From Deltaproteobacteria bacterium (GTDB lineage Bacteria; Desulfobacterota; B13-G15; RBG-16-54-18), in assembly GCA_003646745.1 (NCBI GenBank), contig QMLM01000110.1, positions 1-5,774 of the forward strand: a DNA stretch of 5,774 nucleotides. The letters are read 5' to 3'. The notes below the pieces were generated by a model. The model was given only the letters and a program-made list of their open reading frames with translations. It was not told the DNA's origin and searched no databases. Made by a program: the position numbers and the translations under genes. This document shows positions 1 through 5,700 of the stretch, piece by piece (the first letter of the stretch is position 1; each line of letters starts with the position of its first letter).

Positions 1-546
1 GAGCTTACCTCATGGAAGGGGATGATGAAGGGCACATTCGATGGGCAGATTGCCTTAATGGGAAAGGGCGCTTCTGTGGCATCCCTCAAAAGGGATCTTG
101 CGGGCAACGGCATGGTTCGAATAAGAGAGGGGGAATTGTCTTGGGTAAATCTCATGGGTCAAATAGTCCACATCATGGGAGCAAAGGGGTGGGGAAAAAA
201 GAAGACCACTTTTGAGGAGCTATCCACTTCCTTTACCGTCCAGAAGGGGAAGATATTCTTCCCGGATCTCCTCCTCCTTCACAAGGATATAGAGCTCAGG
301 ATGTGGGGGGACATCGGCCTAGACCTGGGTCTTCGAATGGAAGGTGAGGCCCACCTGCCACCTTCGGCTACAAGAGGACTCTACGCAAAGGGATGGAACT
401 ACCTTAAAGATGAACAGGGACGGCTCACCATACCTTTCACCCTGAGGGGAAACATAAAGGACCCCCAGGTGAAGATCAGCACAAGGCTTATAGAACGAGG
501 GATTGAGGGAGTCTTGGAAGAACTTTTACGAAAAAAACTCCGCTGA
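1..546 (+). CDS. AsmA-like C-terminal domain protein, 3' end only
   Basis: The reading frame is open from the first base and stops with TGA at 544-546, so 181 C-terminal residues are visible and the start lies outside the window. The fragment has the layout of the AsmA-like C-terminal domain: a segment on sequence constraint (SLKRDLAGNGMVRIREGEL), then a 'F.ELSTSFTVQKGKIFFPDLLL' strand pair, a run of alternating beta strands (IELRMWGDIGLDLGLRMEGEA) and the typical ending 'IPFTLRGNIKDPQVKIS' near the C-terminus. AsmA/TamB-like proteins are inner-membrane-anchored periplasmic beta-rich proteins linked to outer-membrane assembly and lipid transport; that role is family knowledge and not shown here. 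A basic tail (LLRKKLR) ends the protein. An in-frame ATG at 22 exists, but domain similarity begins before it, so it is probably an internal Met. No membrane segment is visible in this part. Confidence 0.72.
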   Translation, partial: ELTSWKGMMKGTFDGQIALMGKGASVASLKRDLAGNGMVRIREGELSWVNLMGQIVHIMGAKGWGKKKTTFEELSTSFTVQKGKIFFPDLLLLHKDIELRMWGDIGLDLGLRMEGEAHLPPSATRGLYAKGWNYLKDEQGRLTIPFTLRGNIKDPQVKISTRLIERGIEGVLEELLRKKLR

Positions 547-553
547 AAAGGGG

Positions 554-582
554 TTGTCTTTTTAGCCCATCTGTTTTATCCT
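554..582 (+). promoter_or_regulatory. candidate sigma70-type promoter for talC
   Basis: TTGTCT (554-559) and TATCCT (577-582) are separated by 17 bases and each match 4 of 6 consensus positions. Initiation would fall near 589, giving a leader of about 35 bases before the talC start. The match is modest, and read-through from the upstream AsmA-like gene is equally possible because no convincing terminator lies between them. Confidence 0.28.
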
Positions 583-610
583 CGGCCTAACTTTCGATAA
601 AGAGCAGATG
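568..610 (+). repeat. imperfect inverted repeat in the talC leader
   Basis: CATCTG (568-573) pairs with CAGATG (605-610), and TTTATC (575-580) pairs with GATAAA (596-601). The arms are joined by a one-base versus three-base bulge and close a 15-base loop. The repeat ends one base before the talC Shine-Dalgarno sequence and overlaps the candidate -10 element. It could be an RNA hairpin in the leader or a protein-binding site. No T-run follows, so it is not an intrinsic terminator. Confidence 0.4.
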
Positions 611-624
611 CAAGGAGGGTTTAG

Positions 625-1272
625 ATGAAGTTTTTTATCGACACAGCCAACTTAGGGGAGATTAGAGAAGCTCTTGAGATGGGGGTGGTGGACGGAGTCA
701 CCACCAATCCCACCTTGATCTCTAAGGAGGGAATGGAATTTCGTGCCCTGGTCACTGAGATCTGTCGCTTGGTGGACGGGCCTGTCAGCCTGGAGGCCAC
801 CAGCCTCGAGGCCGAAGGGATGATAAAGGAGGCCAGAGAACTTGCCAAGATCGGGGACAACGTGGTGATAAAAATCCCTATGACCGAAGAAGGTCTTAAG
901 GCCGTCAAAAGGCTCAGCGCAGAGGAGATCAGCACCAATATGACGCTGGTCTTCTCCCCCTCTCAGGCATTGTTAGCCGCTAAGGTGGGGGCAAGTTATA
1001 TAAGCCCTTTTGTGGGGAGGCTTGATGATATCTCCACAGGGGGAATGGAATTGGTGGAACAGATCGTCACCATTCTTGAGAATTACGATTTTCCCACTCA
1101 GGTTATCGTGGCAAGTATAAGACATCCCCTCCATGTAGTGGAAGCCGCCTTGATGGGGGCGGATATCGCCACTATACCCTTCAAGGTCTTAAAGCAATTA
1201 GTCAAACACCCCCTCACGGATATCGGGGTCCAACGCTTCCTCGAGGATTGGGCCAAGGTGCCGAAAAAATAA
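625..1272 (+). CDS. talC: small transaldolase of the TalC/fructose-6-phosphate aldolase family
   Basis: This is a complete 215-residue class I aldolase of the transaldolase 3B family (usual length about 215-220), a cytosolic TIM barrel. Family hallmarks are MKFFIDTANL at the N-terminus with Asp6, the VTTNPTL motif (26-31) with Asn28, the Schiff-base lysine Lys83 in VIKIPMT, STNMTLVFS (103-111), SPFVGRLDD (127-135) and the C-terminal IPFKVLKQLVKHPLTD. Family knowledge gives transfer of a dihydroxyacetone unit between sugar phosphates in the non-oxidative pentose phosphate pathway. At the two positions that separate subgroups, Glu57 (E. coli FSA has Gln) and Phe129 (E. coli FSA has Tyr) match transaldolases, so true transaldolase activity is more likely than FSA activity. 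The ATG at 625 follows an excellent AAGGAGG (612-618) with a 6-base gap. The gene may be monocistronic or follow the AsmA-like gene 78 bases upstream; it converges with hsp20. Confidence 0.93.
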   Translation: MKFFIDTANLGEIREALEMGVVDGVTTNPTLISKEGMEFRALVTEICRLVDGPVSLEATSLEAEGMIKEARELAKIGDNVVIKIPMTEEGLKAVKRLSAEEISTNMTLVFSPSQALLAAKVGASYISPFVGRLDDISTGGMELVEQIVTILENYDFPTQVIVASIRHPLHVVEAALMGADIATIPFKVLKQLVKHPLTDIGVQRFLEDWAKVPKK

Positions 1273-1301
1273 AAAGAGGGTTGGGGAACCATCCCCAACC
1301 C
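1264..1301 (-). terminator. intrinsic terminator of hsp20 in the convergent gap
   Basis: A perfect 10-bp stem, GGGTTGGGGA (1278-1287) with TCCCCAACCC (1292-1301), closes an ACCA tetraloop. Read leftward it begins 4 bases after the hsp20 stop and is followed by CTCTTTTTATTTTTT, a strong U-tract that overlaps the last codons of talC. Read rightward the stem lies just after the talC stop but is followed only by CATCATTATCC, so termination for talC would be weaker, though the hairpin could still protect that 3' end. Confidence 0.85.
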
Positions 1302-1305
1302 ATCA

Positions 1306-1746
1306 TTATCCGACCTCTACCTCGATCTGCTTGGGCTTAGTCTCCTCTTTTTTGGGAAGGATTAACCTGAGTATCCCATCTTTGTAGGTAGCTTTAACTT
1401 TACCTTGATCCACAGTATTGGGAAGGCTGAAAGAGCGGCTGAATTTCCCATAAGGGCGTTCTAACCTATGATAATCCTCCCGTCTGGTTCCCTCCTCCAG
1501 CTTCCTCTCCCCCTTAATGGTAAGGATGTTCCCTTCCATTTTGATATCTATGTCCTTTTGATCTACTTCGGGTACCTCCATCTTTAGGATAACCTCATCA
1601 CCCCTCTCCAATATATCTACGGGAGGTGACCAAACCCCTATCTCTTCTTCTTGGGGACCTCTGGAGAAGGTCTCCTCAAAGAGCCTATTCATCTTTTCCT
1701 GTAAGGCCATTAAATCCTTTAAAGGTTCCCATCTCGTCACTGCCAT
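1306..1746 (-). CDS. hsp20: small heat-shock protein, Hsp20/alpha-crystallin family
   Basis: The protein has 146 residues, the usual size for bacterial class A small heat-shock proteins. These are ATP-independent cytosolic holdases that bind unfolding proteins as large oligomers. The N-terminal arm (1-39) carries the common WEPLKDLMALQEKMNRLFEE helix. The alpha-crystallin domain runs from about 40 to 132, with PPVDILE, NILTIKGER (73-81), YHRLERPYGKFSRSFSLP (92-109) and the A-x4-GIL signature (119-126). The C-terminal I-x-V anchor is IEV at 141-143. The usual Gly of the 'PG' turn is Glu60 here (EVPEVDQKDI), a mild oddity. The ATG at 1746 was chosen over a GTG at 1758 because the GTG lies within the Shine-Dalgarno sequence. 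The gene has its own candidate promoter and terminator, so it appears to be a single-gene unit behind the oxidoreductase operon. Confidence 0.95.
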   Translation of the reverse strand: MAVTRWEPLKDLMALQEKMNRLFEETFSRGPQEEEIGVWSPPVDILERGDEVILKMEVPEVDQKDIDIKMEGNILTIKGERKLEEGTRREDYHRLERPYGKFSRSFSLPNTVDQGKVKATYKDGILRLILPKKEETKPKQIEVEVG

Positions 1747-1755
1747 ATTCGGCTC

Positions 1756-1764
1756 CACCTCCTT
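1756..1764 (-). promoter_or_regulatory. ribosome binding site that fixes the hsp20 start
   Basis: Read leftward this is AAGGAGGTG, a near-complete anti-16S match, ending 9 bases before the ATG at 1746. An in-frame GTG at 1758-1756 is part of the motif itself and cannot be served by it, so the protein begins MAVTRW rather than four residues earlier. Confidence 0.85.
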
Positions 1765-1788
1765 CCTTTAATTCAATCTTCTACAGGA

Positions 1789-1816
1789 AACATAATCATC
1801 ACGCCTCACTTTTCAA
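1789..1816 (-). promoter_or_regulatory. candidate promoter of hsp20
   Basis: Read leftward, TTGAAA (1816-1811) is followed after 16 bases by TATGTT (1794-1789). The first element in context reads CTTGAAA, which also equals the core of the sigma32 -35 box, but no CCCCAT-type -10 is present, so a housekeeping promoter is the simpler reading. The -35 begins right at the end of the U-tract of the upstream operon's terminator. No CIRCE-type repeat is visible. Confidence 0.42.
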
Positions 1817-1851
1817 GAAAAAAGGGAGGTGGACTAAAATCCACCTCCCTT
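1815..1851 (-). terminator. intrinsic terminator of the oxidoreductase operon
   Basis: A perfect 12-bp stem (1822-1833 with 1840-1851, core AGGGAGGTGGA/TCCACCTCCCT) closes a 6-base loop (1834-1839). Read leftward the stem is followed by TTTTCTTG. It lies 19 bases after the stop of the fifth operon gene at 1870 and marks the operon's 3' end. Confidence 0.85.
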
Positions 1852-1869
1852 CCCAAAGACATAACATAT

Positions 1870-2595
1870 TCAGCTGCTCTTCCTACAGATCGGGCAAAGT
1901 TCATAAAAGTCCTTGGACAAATTGGCCTTGTCTATAATCCAGTTTAGCTGAAAGATGGGGGCAAAGGGCCTCCCACAGGACTTACATTTCTGCATCTTCA
2001 ATGTTCTGTTCCATCGGACGATGGTCCGTTCGTCTCCCTTCTCCTCCATCTTAATACAGTCTGTAGGACATATATACACACAAGCCCCACAGGCAATGCA
2101 GGCCTCAGGGTTGGGAACTACCTCTCTTCTGTCCCCTTTGCGGGTAATGGTTAATGCGTTGGCCCCCACTATTTCCCTACACACCCTCTCACATAGACCA
2201 CAGAGGATGCAATCATCGTCTCTTTTCTCCAGAGTTGTCTCTTTTACCCCTGCTGCCTGAGCCATGCTACGGATCACCTCAGAACGAGAGGCCCTTGCAA
2301 GGAGCACCTCCCAAGCCCTTTTACGCACCTGGCGAATTTTCTCAGTGTCGGTGGCCACTTTTATCCCTTCCTCAACAGGATATTTGCAGGACATGGCCAC
2401 CCTTGTACGCCCTTCTTTGGTCACCTCCACTACGCACAGTCCACACATCCCGCCAGGGGAAAGGGCTTCATGATAGCACAGATGTGGAATCTCAAAACCG
2501 TACTCAAGGGCTACAGGGAGCAACATCATCCCCTTTTCGGCCTCCACCTCCGTATCATTGATCTTAAACCTGACGACCTCCTTATCTGCCATCAT
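1870..2595 (-). CDS. NuoG/HoxU-like iron-sulfur electron-transfer protein, fifth gene of the por operon
   Basis: This 241-residue soluble protein is a chain of metal sites. Residues 1-80 form a plant-type [2Fe-2S] domain with Cys40, Cys51, Cys54 and Cys70 (HLCYHEALSPGGMCGLC), as in the N-terminus of NuoG and HoxU. Residues 85-125 are helical and lack the His-Cys3 cluster motif that NuoG and HoxU carry there. Two [4Fe-4S] motifs follow: Cys129/132/135/139 and Cys166/169/172/176 with Pro177. A C-terminal CxxC-x26-CxxC (Cys204/207/234/237; KSCGRPFAP...ELCPICR) looks like a rubredoxin- or zinc-ribbon-like knuckle. It is last in the operon, 73 bases after porB, and presumably links the 2-oxoacid oxidoreductase to another redox partner. 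No flavin or NAD-binding domain is present, so it cannot reduce NAD by itself. A second ATG (2592) sits at a better distance from the GGGGTG-type ribosome site; the start is uncertain by one codon. Annotation pipelines might call it HoxU, which the missing His-Cys3 motif argues against. Confidence 0.85.
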   Translation of the reverse strand: MMADKEVVRFKINDTEVEAEKGMMLLPVALEYGFEIPHLCYHEALSPGGMCGLCVVEVTKEGRTRVAMSCKYPVEEGIKVATDTEKIRQVRKRAWEVLLARASRSEVIRSMAQAAGVKETTLEKRDDDCILCGLCERVCREIVGANALTITRKGDRREVVPNPEACIACGACVYICPTDCIKMEEKGDERTIVRWNRTLKMQKCKSCGRPFAPIFQLNWIIDKANLSKDFYELCPICRKSS

Positions 2596-2609
2596 CTCAC
2601 CCCTGCAAC

Positions 2610-2634
2610 ATCGGAGAGAAACGCCCCCTCCGAT
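2610..2634 (-). repeat. inverted repeat between porB and the fifth gene
   Basis: ATCGGAG (2610-2616) pairs perfectly with CTCCGAT (2628-2634) across an 11-base loop. It lies in the 73-base spacer that separates porB from the fifth gene, the only sizeable gap in an otherwise overlapping operon. A further copy of CATCGGA occurs at 2648-2654. No U-tract follows, so this is more likely an RNA processing or stability element, or a binding site, than a terminator. Confidence 0.4.
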
Positions 2635-2668
2635 AGTGATCTTGCCTCATCGGAAACAAGGCCTATTT

Positions 2669-3616
2669 TTATCCTTCCCTAGTCATCATTACCTTCTTCT
2701 TTAATTTTTCGTATTCCTCTCGAACCCTCCTCTGAATCTTATTGACCATCTCTTCGGTAAGGTGCCTGAACCTACCTTGGATCCTAAAGTATTCCTGCAC
2801 CGGCCTCAGCTCCGGCAGATCGATGCTCAATTTGTATCTCCCCCTCTCTACCTCGTAGAGGGGGAAAACCCCTGTCTCCACAGCTAGACGCCCTGCATGA
2901 ATAGAGAGCTCCGGAGGCAGACGCCACCCGGTGGGGCAAACCGAGAGAATATGGATATAGGCAGGGCCTTCTATCTCGGCCGCCTTCCTCACCTTCTCCA
3001 TCAGATCAAAGGGGTAACTGGGGCAGGCTGTAGCCACATACGGGATATCATGGGCGGCAGCGATCTCAGGCATGTTCTTCTTCCAAGTCGTCTGTCCAGG
3101 GACTACCTTCCCCGCGGGAGATGTAGTGGTAGAGGCACCAAAGGGCGTGGAGGAAGAGCGTTGAATCCCCGTATTCATATATGCCTCATTGTCAAAACAT
3201 ACATAGACCATGTTGTGGCCCCTTTCCAAAGCTCCTGAAAGTGCCTGGAGCCCGATATCACTGGTTCCTCCATCCCCCGCTATACCTACGACATTTATCT
3301 TCTTTAGGGGAATCCTCCCCTTTCTCATTATGGCCTTTAATCCCGATTCTATTCCCGAGGCCACGGCCGCCGTATTTTCAAAGGCAACGTGGATCCCGGG
3401 CACCATCCAAGAGGTGAGAGGGAAAGGAGAGGAAAAGATCTCGATACACCCTGTGGCACAGGCAATGACTGTATTTGTCCGCGAGGCCTTGCTCATAAGT
3501 CGTACCGCTAATGCCTCAGCGCATCCCTGACAGGCCCTGTGGCCTGGGACAAAATACTCCTTTTGTGACACAAGCCTTGCCGCATAAATCCCCAACCTAT
3601 CTAAATACTTGTCCAT
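2669..3616 (-). CDS. porB: pyruvate (2-oxoacid):ferredoxin oxidoreductase, beta subunit
   Basis: The 315-residue beta subunit binds thiamine diphosphate and the proximal [4Fe-4S] cluster of the CoA-acylating 2-oxoacid oxidoreductase (pyruvate + CoA + oxidised ferredoxin to acetyl-CoA + CO2 + reduced ferredoxin, reversible). Cluster ligands visible are Cys29 and Cys32 (GHRACQGC), Cys57 (ATGCIE) and Cys227 (SVCPTGWR). The cofactor motif runs from GDGG (114-117) to DNEAYMNTG (142-150), followed by QRSSSTPFGASTTTSPAGK. Length and motifs match PorB of Thermotoga-type four-subunit enzymes (about 320 residues). The start ATG shares its A with the alpha stop codon (TAATG), so translation is coupled, keeping alpha and beta in equal amounts. 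A lysine-rich coiled tail (EEYEKLKKKVMM) ends the protein. The substrate is read as pyruvate from order and similarity; branched-chain 2-oxoacids remain possible. Confidence 0.94.
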   Translation of the reverse strand: MDKYLDRLGIYAARLVSQKEYFVPGHRACQGCAEALAVRLMSKASRTNTVIACATGCIEIFSSPFPLTSWMVPGIHVAFENTAAVASGIESGLKAIMRKGRIPLKKINVVGIAGDGGTSDIGLQALSGALERGHNMVYVCFDNEAYMNTGIQRSSSTPFGASTTTSPAGKVVPGQTTWKKNMPEIAAAHDIPYVATACPSYPFDLMEKVRKAAEIEGPAYIHILSVCPTGWRLPPELSIHAGRLAVETGVFPLYEVERGRYKLSIDLPELRPVQEYFRIQGRFRHLTEEMVNKIQRRVREEYEKLKKKVMMTREG

Positions 3617-4779
3617 TATTCCCTCACTCCGTATATCTCATACCACTGTCCAGGTGTTGCCTTTGCCCGCTGGGCCATCTGCACAAAGTCCTCAGGGGAT
3701 ACATCCCGCCCCCCTAACCCGATGATGAAATTCACCACCCTTGGGTGATCCTCTTGCGGGTAGAGGGCAGAGCGAATCTCCCCAGCCAAGGGTCCGCCTG
3801 GCCCCCCATAAGAAACAGCCCTATCCATTACCACCACAAGCTCCGCCCCCCTGACGGCCTTGCGGAACTCTTCAAAGGGGAAGGGGCGCCACAACCTTAT
3901 CTTCACCAGGCCCACGGGTTCACCCTTCTCTCTCATCATATCGATGGCAATTGAGGCCGTCTCCCCCAGACTTCCCTGGGTGATGAGAATGGTCTGAGCC
4001 TCCTCCGTCCGATAGGTCTCAATGGGGTGGTAGTATCTCCCGGTCAGATCACCAAACTCCTGCCACGCCTTAATGATATACGGCATAGTTTTACAGAAGG
4101 CCTCATTCTGAGCCTTCTTGGCCTCGGTGAACAGCACTGGAGGACCGAAGCATCCTATGCTCACCGGGGAGTCTGGGTGAAGGCGGTAAAGGGGCTGATA
4201 GGGTGGCAAATAGCGGTCCACCACTTCTTGTTCTAGGAGCTCTACGGGCTCAATGACATGGGTGAGAATGAAACCGTCTATGTTGATCATAAAGGGGTTT
4301 AGAACATTTCTATCCTCAGCTACCCGAAAACCGATGAAGACATGGTCATAGACCTCTTGGCCGTTCTCCGCAAATACCTGGATCCAACCGCAATCCCTGA
4401 TAGACATCACATCGGAGTGATCGTTCCATATGCTCAACGGGCTGTTGAGGGATCGATTGGCCAAGATCATCAAAATGGGTAGCCGCAAACTGGCAGCTGC
4501 ATAGACGATCTCGCTCATCAATGCCAAACCCTGAGAGCTCGTGCAGGTAAATGCCCGCGCCCCAGCAGCTGAACTACCTACACATACACTCATGGCTGAG
4601 TGTTCGGACTCCACGGGGACGAACTCGGCATCGAGCTCCCCATTGTTCACCAATTCAGAGAGGTGTTCCACAATATGAGTCTGGGGGGTTATGGGATAGG
4701 CAGCGATAACATCTGCATTGGCCTGTTTCACCGCCTCTGCGGCTGCAATGGAAACCTCCATTCCCACCCTAGTCGCCAT
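3616..4779 (-). CDS. porA: pyruvate (2-oxoacid):ferredoxin oxidoreductase, alpha subunit
   Basis: The 387-residue alpha subunit supplies the pyrimidine side of the thiamine diphosphate site and substrate contacts. AYPITPQT (27-34) carries Thr31, the conserved substrate-binding threonine of this family. ESEHSAM (57-63) holds Glu59, the likely cofactor-activating glutamate. Strongly conserved blocks are TSSQGLALMSE (80-90), ANRSLNSPLSIWNDHSD (107-123) and RDCGWIQ (128-134), typical of PorA. The C-terminal half is the transketolase-like domain II (ILITQGSLGETA; KIRLWRPFPFEEF; VVVMDRAVSYGGPGGPL). The ATG at 4779 follows AGAGGAGG with a 9-base gap and overlaps the end of porD by 11 bases. Length is close to the usual 390-395 residues, and no key residue appears missing. 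The enzyme is cytosolic and oxygen-sensitive as a family; it may run in either direction, for pyruvate oxidation or acetyl-CoA carboxylation. Confidence 0.94.
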   Translation of the reverse strand: MATRVGMEVSIAAAEAVKQANADVIAAYPITPQTHIVEHLSELVNNGELDAEFVPVESEHSAMSVCVGSSAAGARAFTCTSSQGLALMSEIVYAAASLRLPILMILANRSLNSPLSIWNDHSDVMSIRDCGWIQVFAENGQEVYDHVFIGFRVAEDRNVLNPFMINIDGFILTHVIEPVELLEQEVVDRYLPPYQPLYRLHPDSPVSIGCFGPPVLFTEAKKAQNEAFCKTMPYIIKAWQEFGDLTGRYYHPIETYRTEEAQTILITQGSLGETASIAIDMMREKGEPVGLVKIRLWRPFPFEEFRKAVRGAELVVVMDRAVSYGGPGGPLAGEIRSALYPQEDHPRVVNFIIGLGGRDVSPEDFVQMAQRAKATPGQWYEIYGVRE

Positions 4780-5074
4780 CTTTTTCTTCCTCCTCTACCA
4801 TCGTTATGGCCCCTGTAGGGCACTCTTGGACACATATACCGCAGCCCTTGCAATAATAGAGGTCATGCTCAATATATCCATCCTCCAATATCTTGATGGC
4901 CATATCAGGACAATAGATATAACATGTACCACACCTGATACATCGTTCCCTATTATACAACGGCCGCTGCGACCTCCAGTCTCCTGTACGATAAACACTG
5001 GCGTTGCCAGGTTCATCGACCACGAAACCTACATTGAGATCCTTCCAAGTAATTTCGTTCTCTGGCTTGGCCAC
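4769..5074 (-). CDS. porD: pyruvate (2-oxoacid):ferredoxin oxidoreductase, delta (ferredoxin-like) subunit
   Basis: The 101-residue subunit carries two [4Fe-4S] clusters and passes electrons from the alpha/beta core to ferredoxin. The two motifs are Cys45/48/51/55-Pro (CIRCGTCYIYCP) and Cys75/78/81/85-Pro (CKGCGICVQECP), separated by the usual DGYIEHDLYYCK linker. The N-terminal extension (1-40) with GDWRSQRPLYNRERC is the PorD-type docking segment and sets it apart from free ferredoxins. The C-terminus is acidic (VEEEEKDGD). The start is GTG at 5074: GGGGGAGG (5087-5080) lies 5 bases upstream, and no ATG occurs nearby. It is 14 bases from porG, and its last codons overlap porA, so it is part of one coupled reading series. 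Confidence 0.93.
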   Translation of the reverse strand: MAKPENEITWKDLNVGFVVDEPGNASVYRTGDWRSQRPLYNRERCIRCGTCYIYCPDMAIKILEDGYIEHDLYYCKGCGICVQECPTGAITMVEEEEKDGD

Positions 5075-5088
5075 CTTTGCCTCCCCCT

Positions 5089-5637
5089 TTATTCTAATAT
5101 CTTGGTCTCATCATAGGCCCTCTCAAAGGCCTTGATGTTGCGCTCCGCCAATCTACCAAATCTCTCCCGCAATGGTTCTATTATCGAGGTTCTGTCAACC
5201 AAACCTGCTGCCCTGATCAATGCACCCAACATTGTGGTATTGGTGATAGGTACACCCAACTCCTCCCTTGCGATCTTGGTGGCATCCACCGTGGCCAACC
5301 TGTTCTTTATTCCCAACTCCTTCTTTATCTTTTCAGGGCTAAAGCGGGTATTAGCCACTAGGATCCCATCCGGCTTCAGGCCGTTGCCTACATCAACTAG
5401 GCGCAAGATACTAGGGTCCAGCACCAATACAATATCCGGTTGGTATATAACGGCCCTCACCTTAATCTTCTCATCGCTTATGCGACAAAAGGCCACCACC
5501 GGTGCCCCCCTTCTCTCCGGGCCAAAACTTGGAAAGGCCAGGGCGTATTTCCCCTCCTTGATAGCAGCCAAGGCCAGCAGTTCCGCCGAGGTAACTGCCC
5601 CCTGTCCCCCTCTACCGTGAAACCTTATCTCAATCAT
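5089..5637 (-). CDS. porG: pyruvate (2-oxoacid):ferredoxin oxidoreductase, gamma subunit
   Basis: The 182-residue gamma subunit is the first gene of the operon. It has the classic family start [13 protein letters not shown] with the glycine loop GRGGQG at 8-13, then [13 protein letters not shown] (about 41-53), DIVLVLDPS, and [24 protein letters not shown] in the second half. This subunit corresponds to domain III of single-chain enzymes and helps form the CoA site; that is family knowledge. The ATG at 5637 is preferred over an in-frame TTG at 5658. It gives the canonical N-terminus, and GGTGGAG (5649-5643) stands 5 bases upstream. In Pyrococcus this subunit is shared between pyruvate and 2-oxoisovalerate enzymes, so it does not settle the substrate. 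The order gamma-delta-alpha-beta equals the porGDAB order of Thermotoga. Confidence 0.93.
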
Positions 5638-5642
5638 TCCCT

Positions 5643-5649
5643 CTCCACC
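5643..5649 (-). promoter_or_regulatory. ribosome binding site that fixes the porG start
   Basis: Read leftward this is GGTGGAG, 5 bases before the ATG at 5637. It lies downstream of the competing in-frame TTG at 5658 and would be inside the coding region if that codon were used. Confidence 0.65.
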
Positions 5650-5700
5650 CTTTCTCAACGATTAAATGGGCGATTTTTGTTTTAAAAGAAAGAGTATATT

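Noticed and set aside
546..563. A terminator for the AsmA-like gene formed by AAAAG and CTTTT after its stop
   Set aside because: The stem is only five weak pairs with a seven-base loop, too unstable to call an intrinsic terminator.
1747..1758. A four-residue longer hsp20 product from a GTG at 1758
   Set aside because: That GTG lies inside the AAGGAGGTG ribosome binding site, which is correctly placed for the ATG at 1746.
2596..2668. A separate promoter for the fifth operon gene in the 73-base spacer
   Set aside because: The best pair on the minus strand (TTGTTT, 17 bases, CTATCG) has a poor -10 element, so co-transcription with porGDAB is the simpler reading.
5132..5620. A 162-codon open frame on the plus strand opposite porG, and similar long plus-strand frames opposite porB and the fifth gene
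   Set aside because: The opposite strand encodes conserved, motif-rich proteins over the same bases. The plus-strand translations show no recognisable domain and have low-complexity Pro/Ser composition typical of antisense frames.
3616..5637. Naming the enzyme a 2-oxoisovalerate (VOR) or 2-oxoglutarate (KOR) oxidoreductase
   Set aside because: The four-subunit gamma-delta-alpha-beta order and PorA/PorB motifs favour pyruvate. Substrate specificity cannot be proved from sequence by eye, so this stays as a caveat in the gene entries.
5638..5658. A seven-residue longer PorG from a TTG at 5658
   Set aside because: The added residues are encoded by the purine-rich ribosome-binding region, and family members begin at [13 protein letters not shown].
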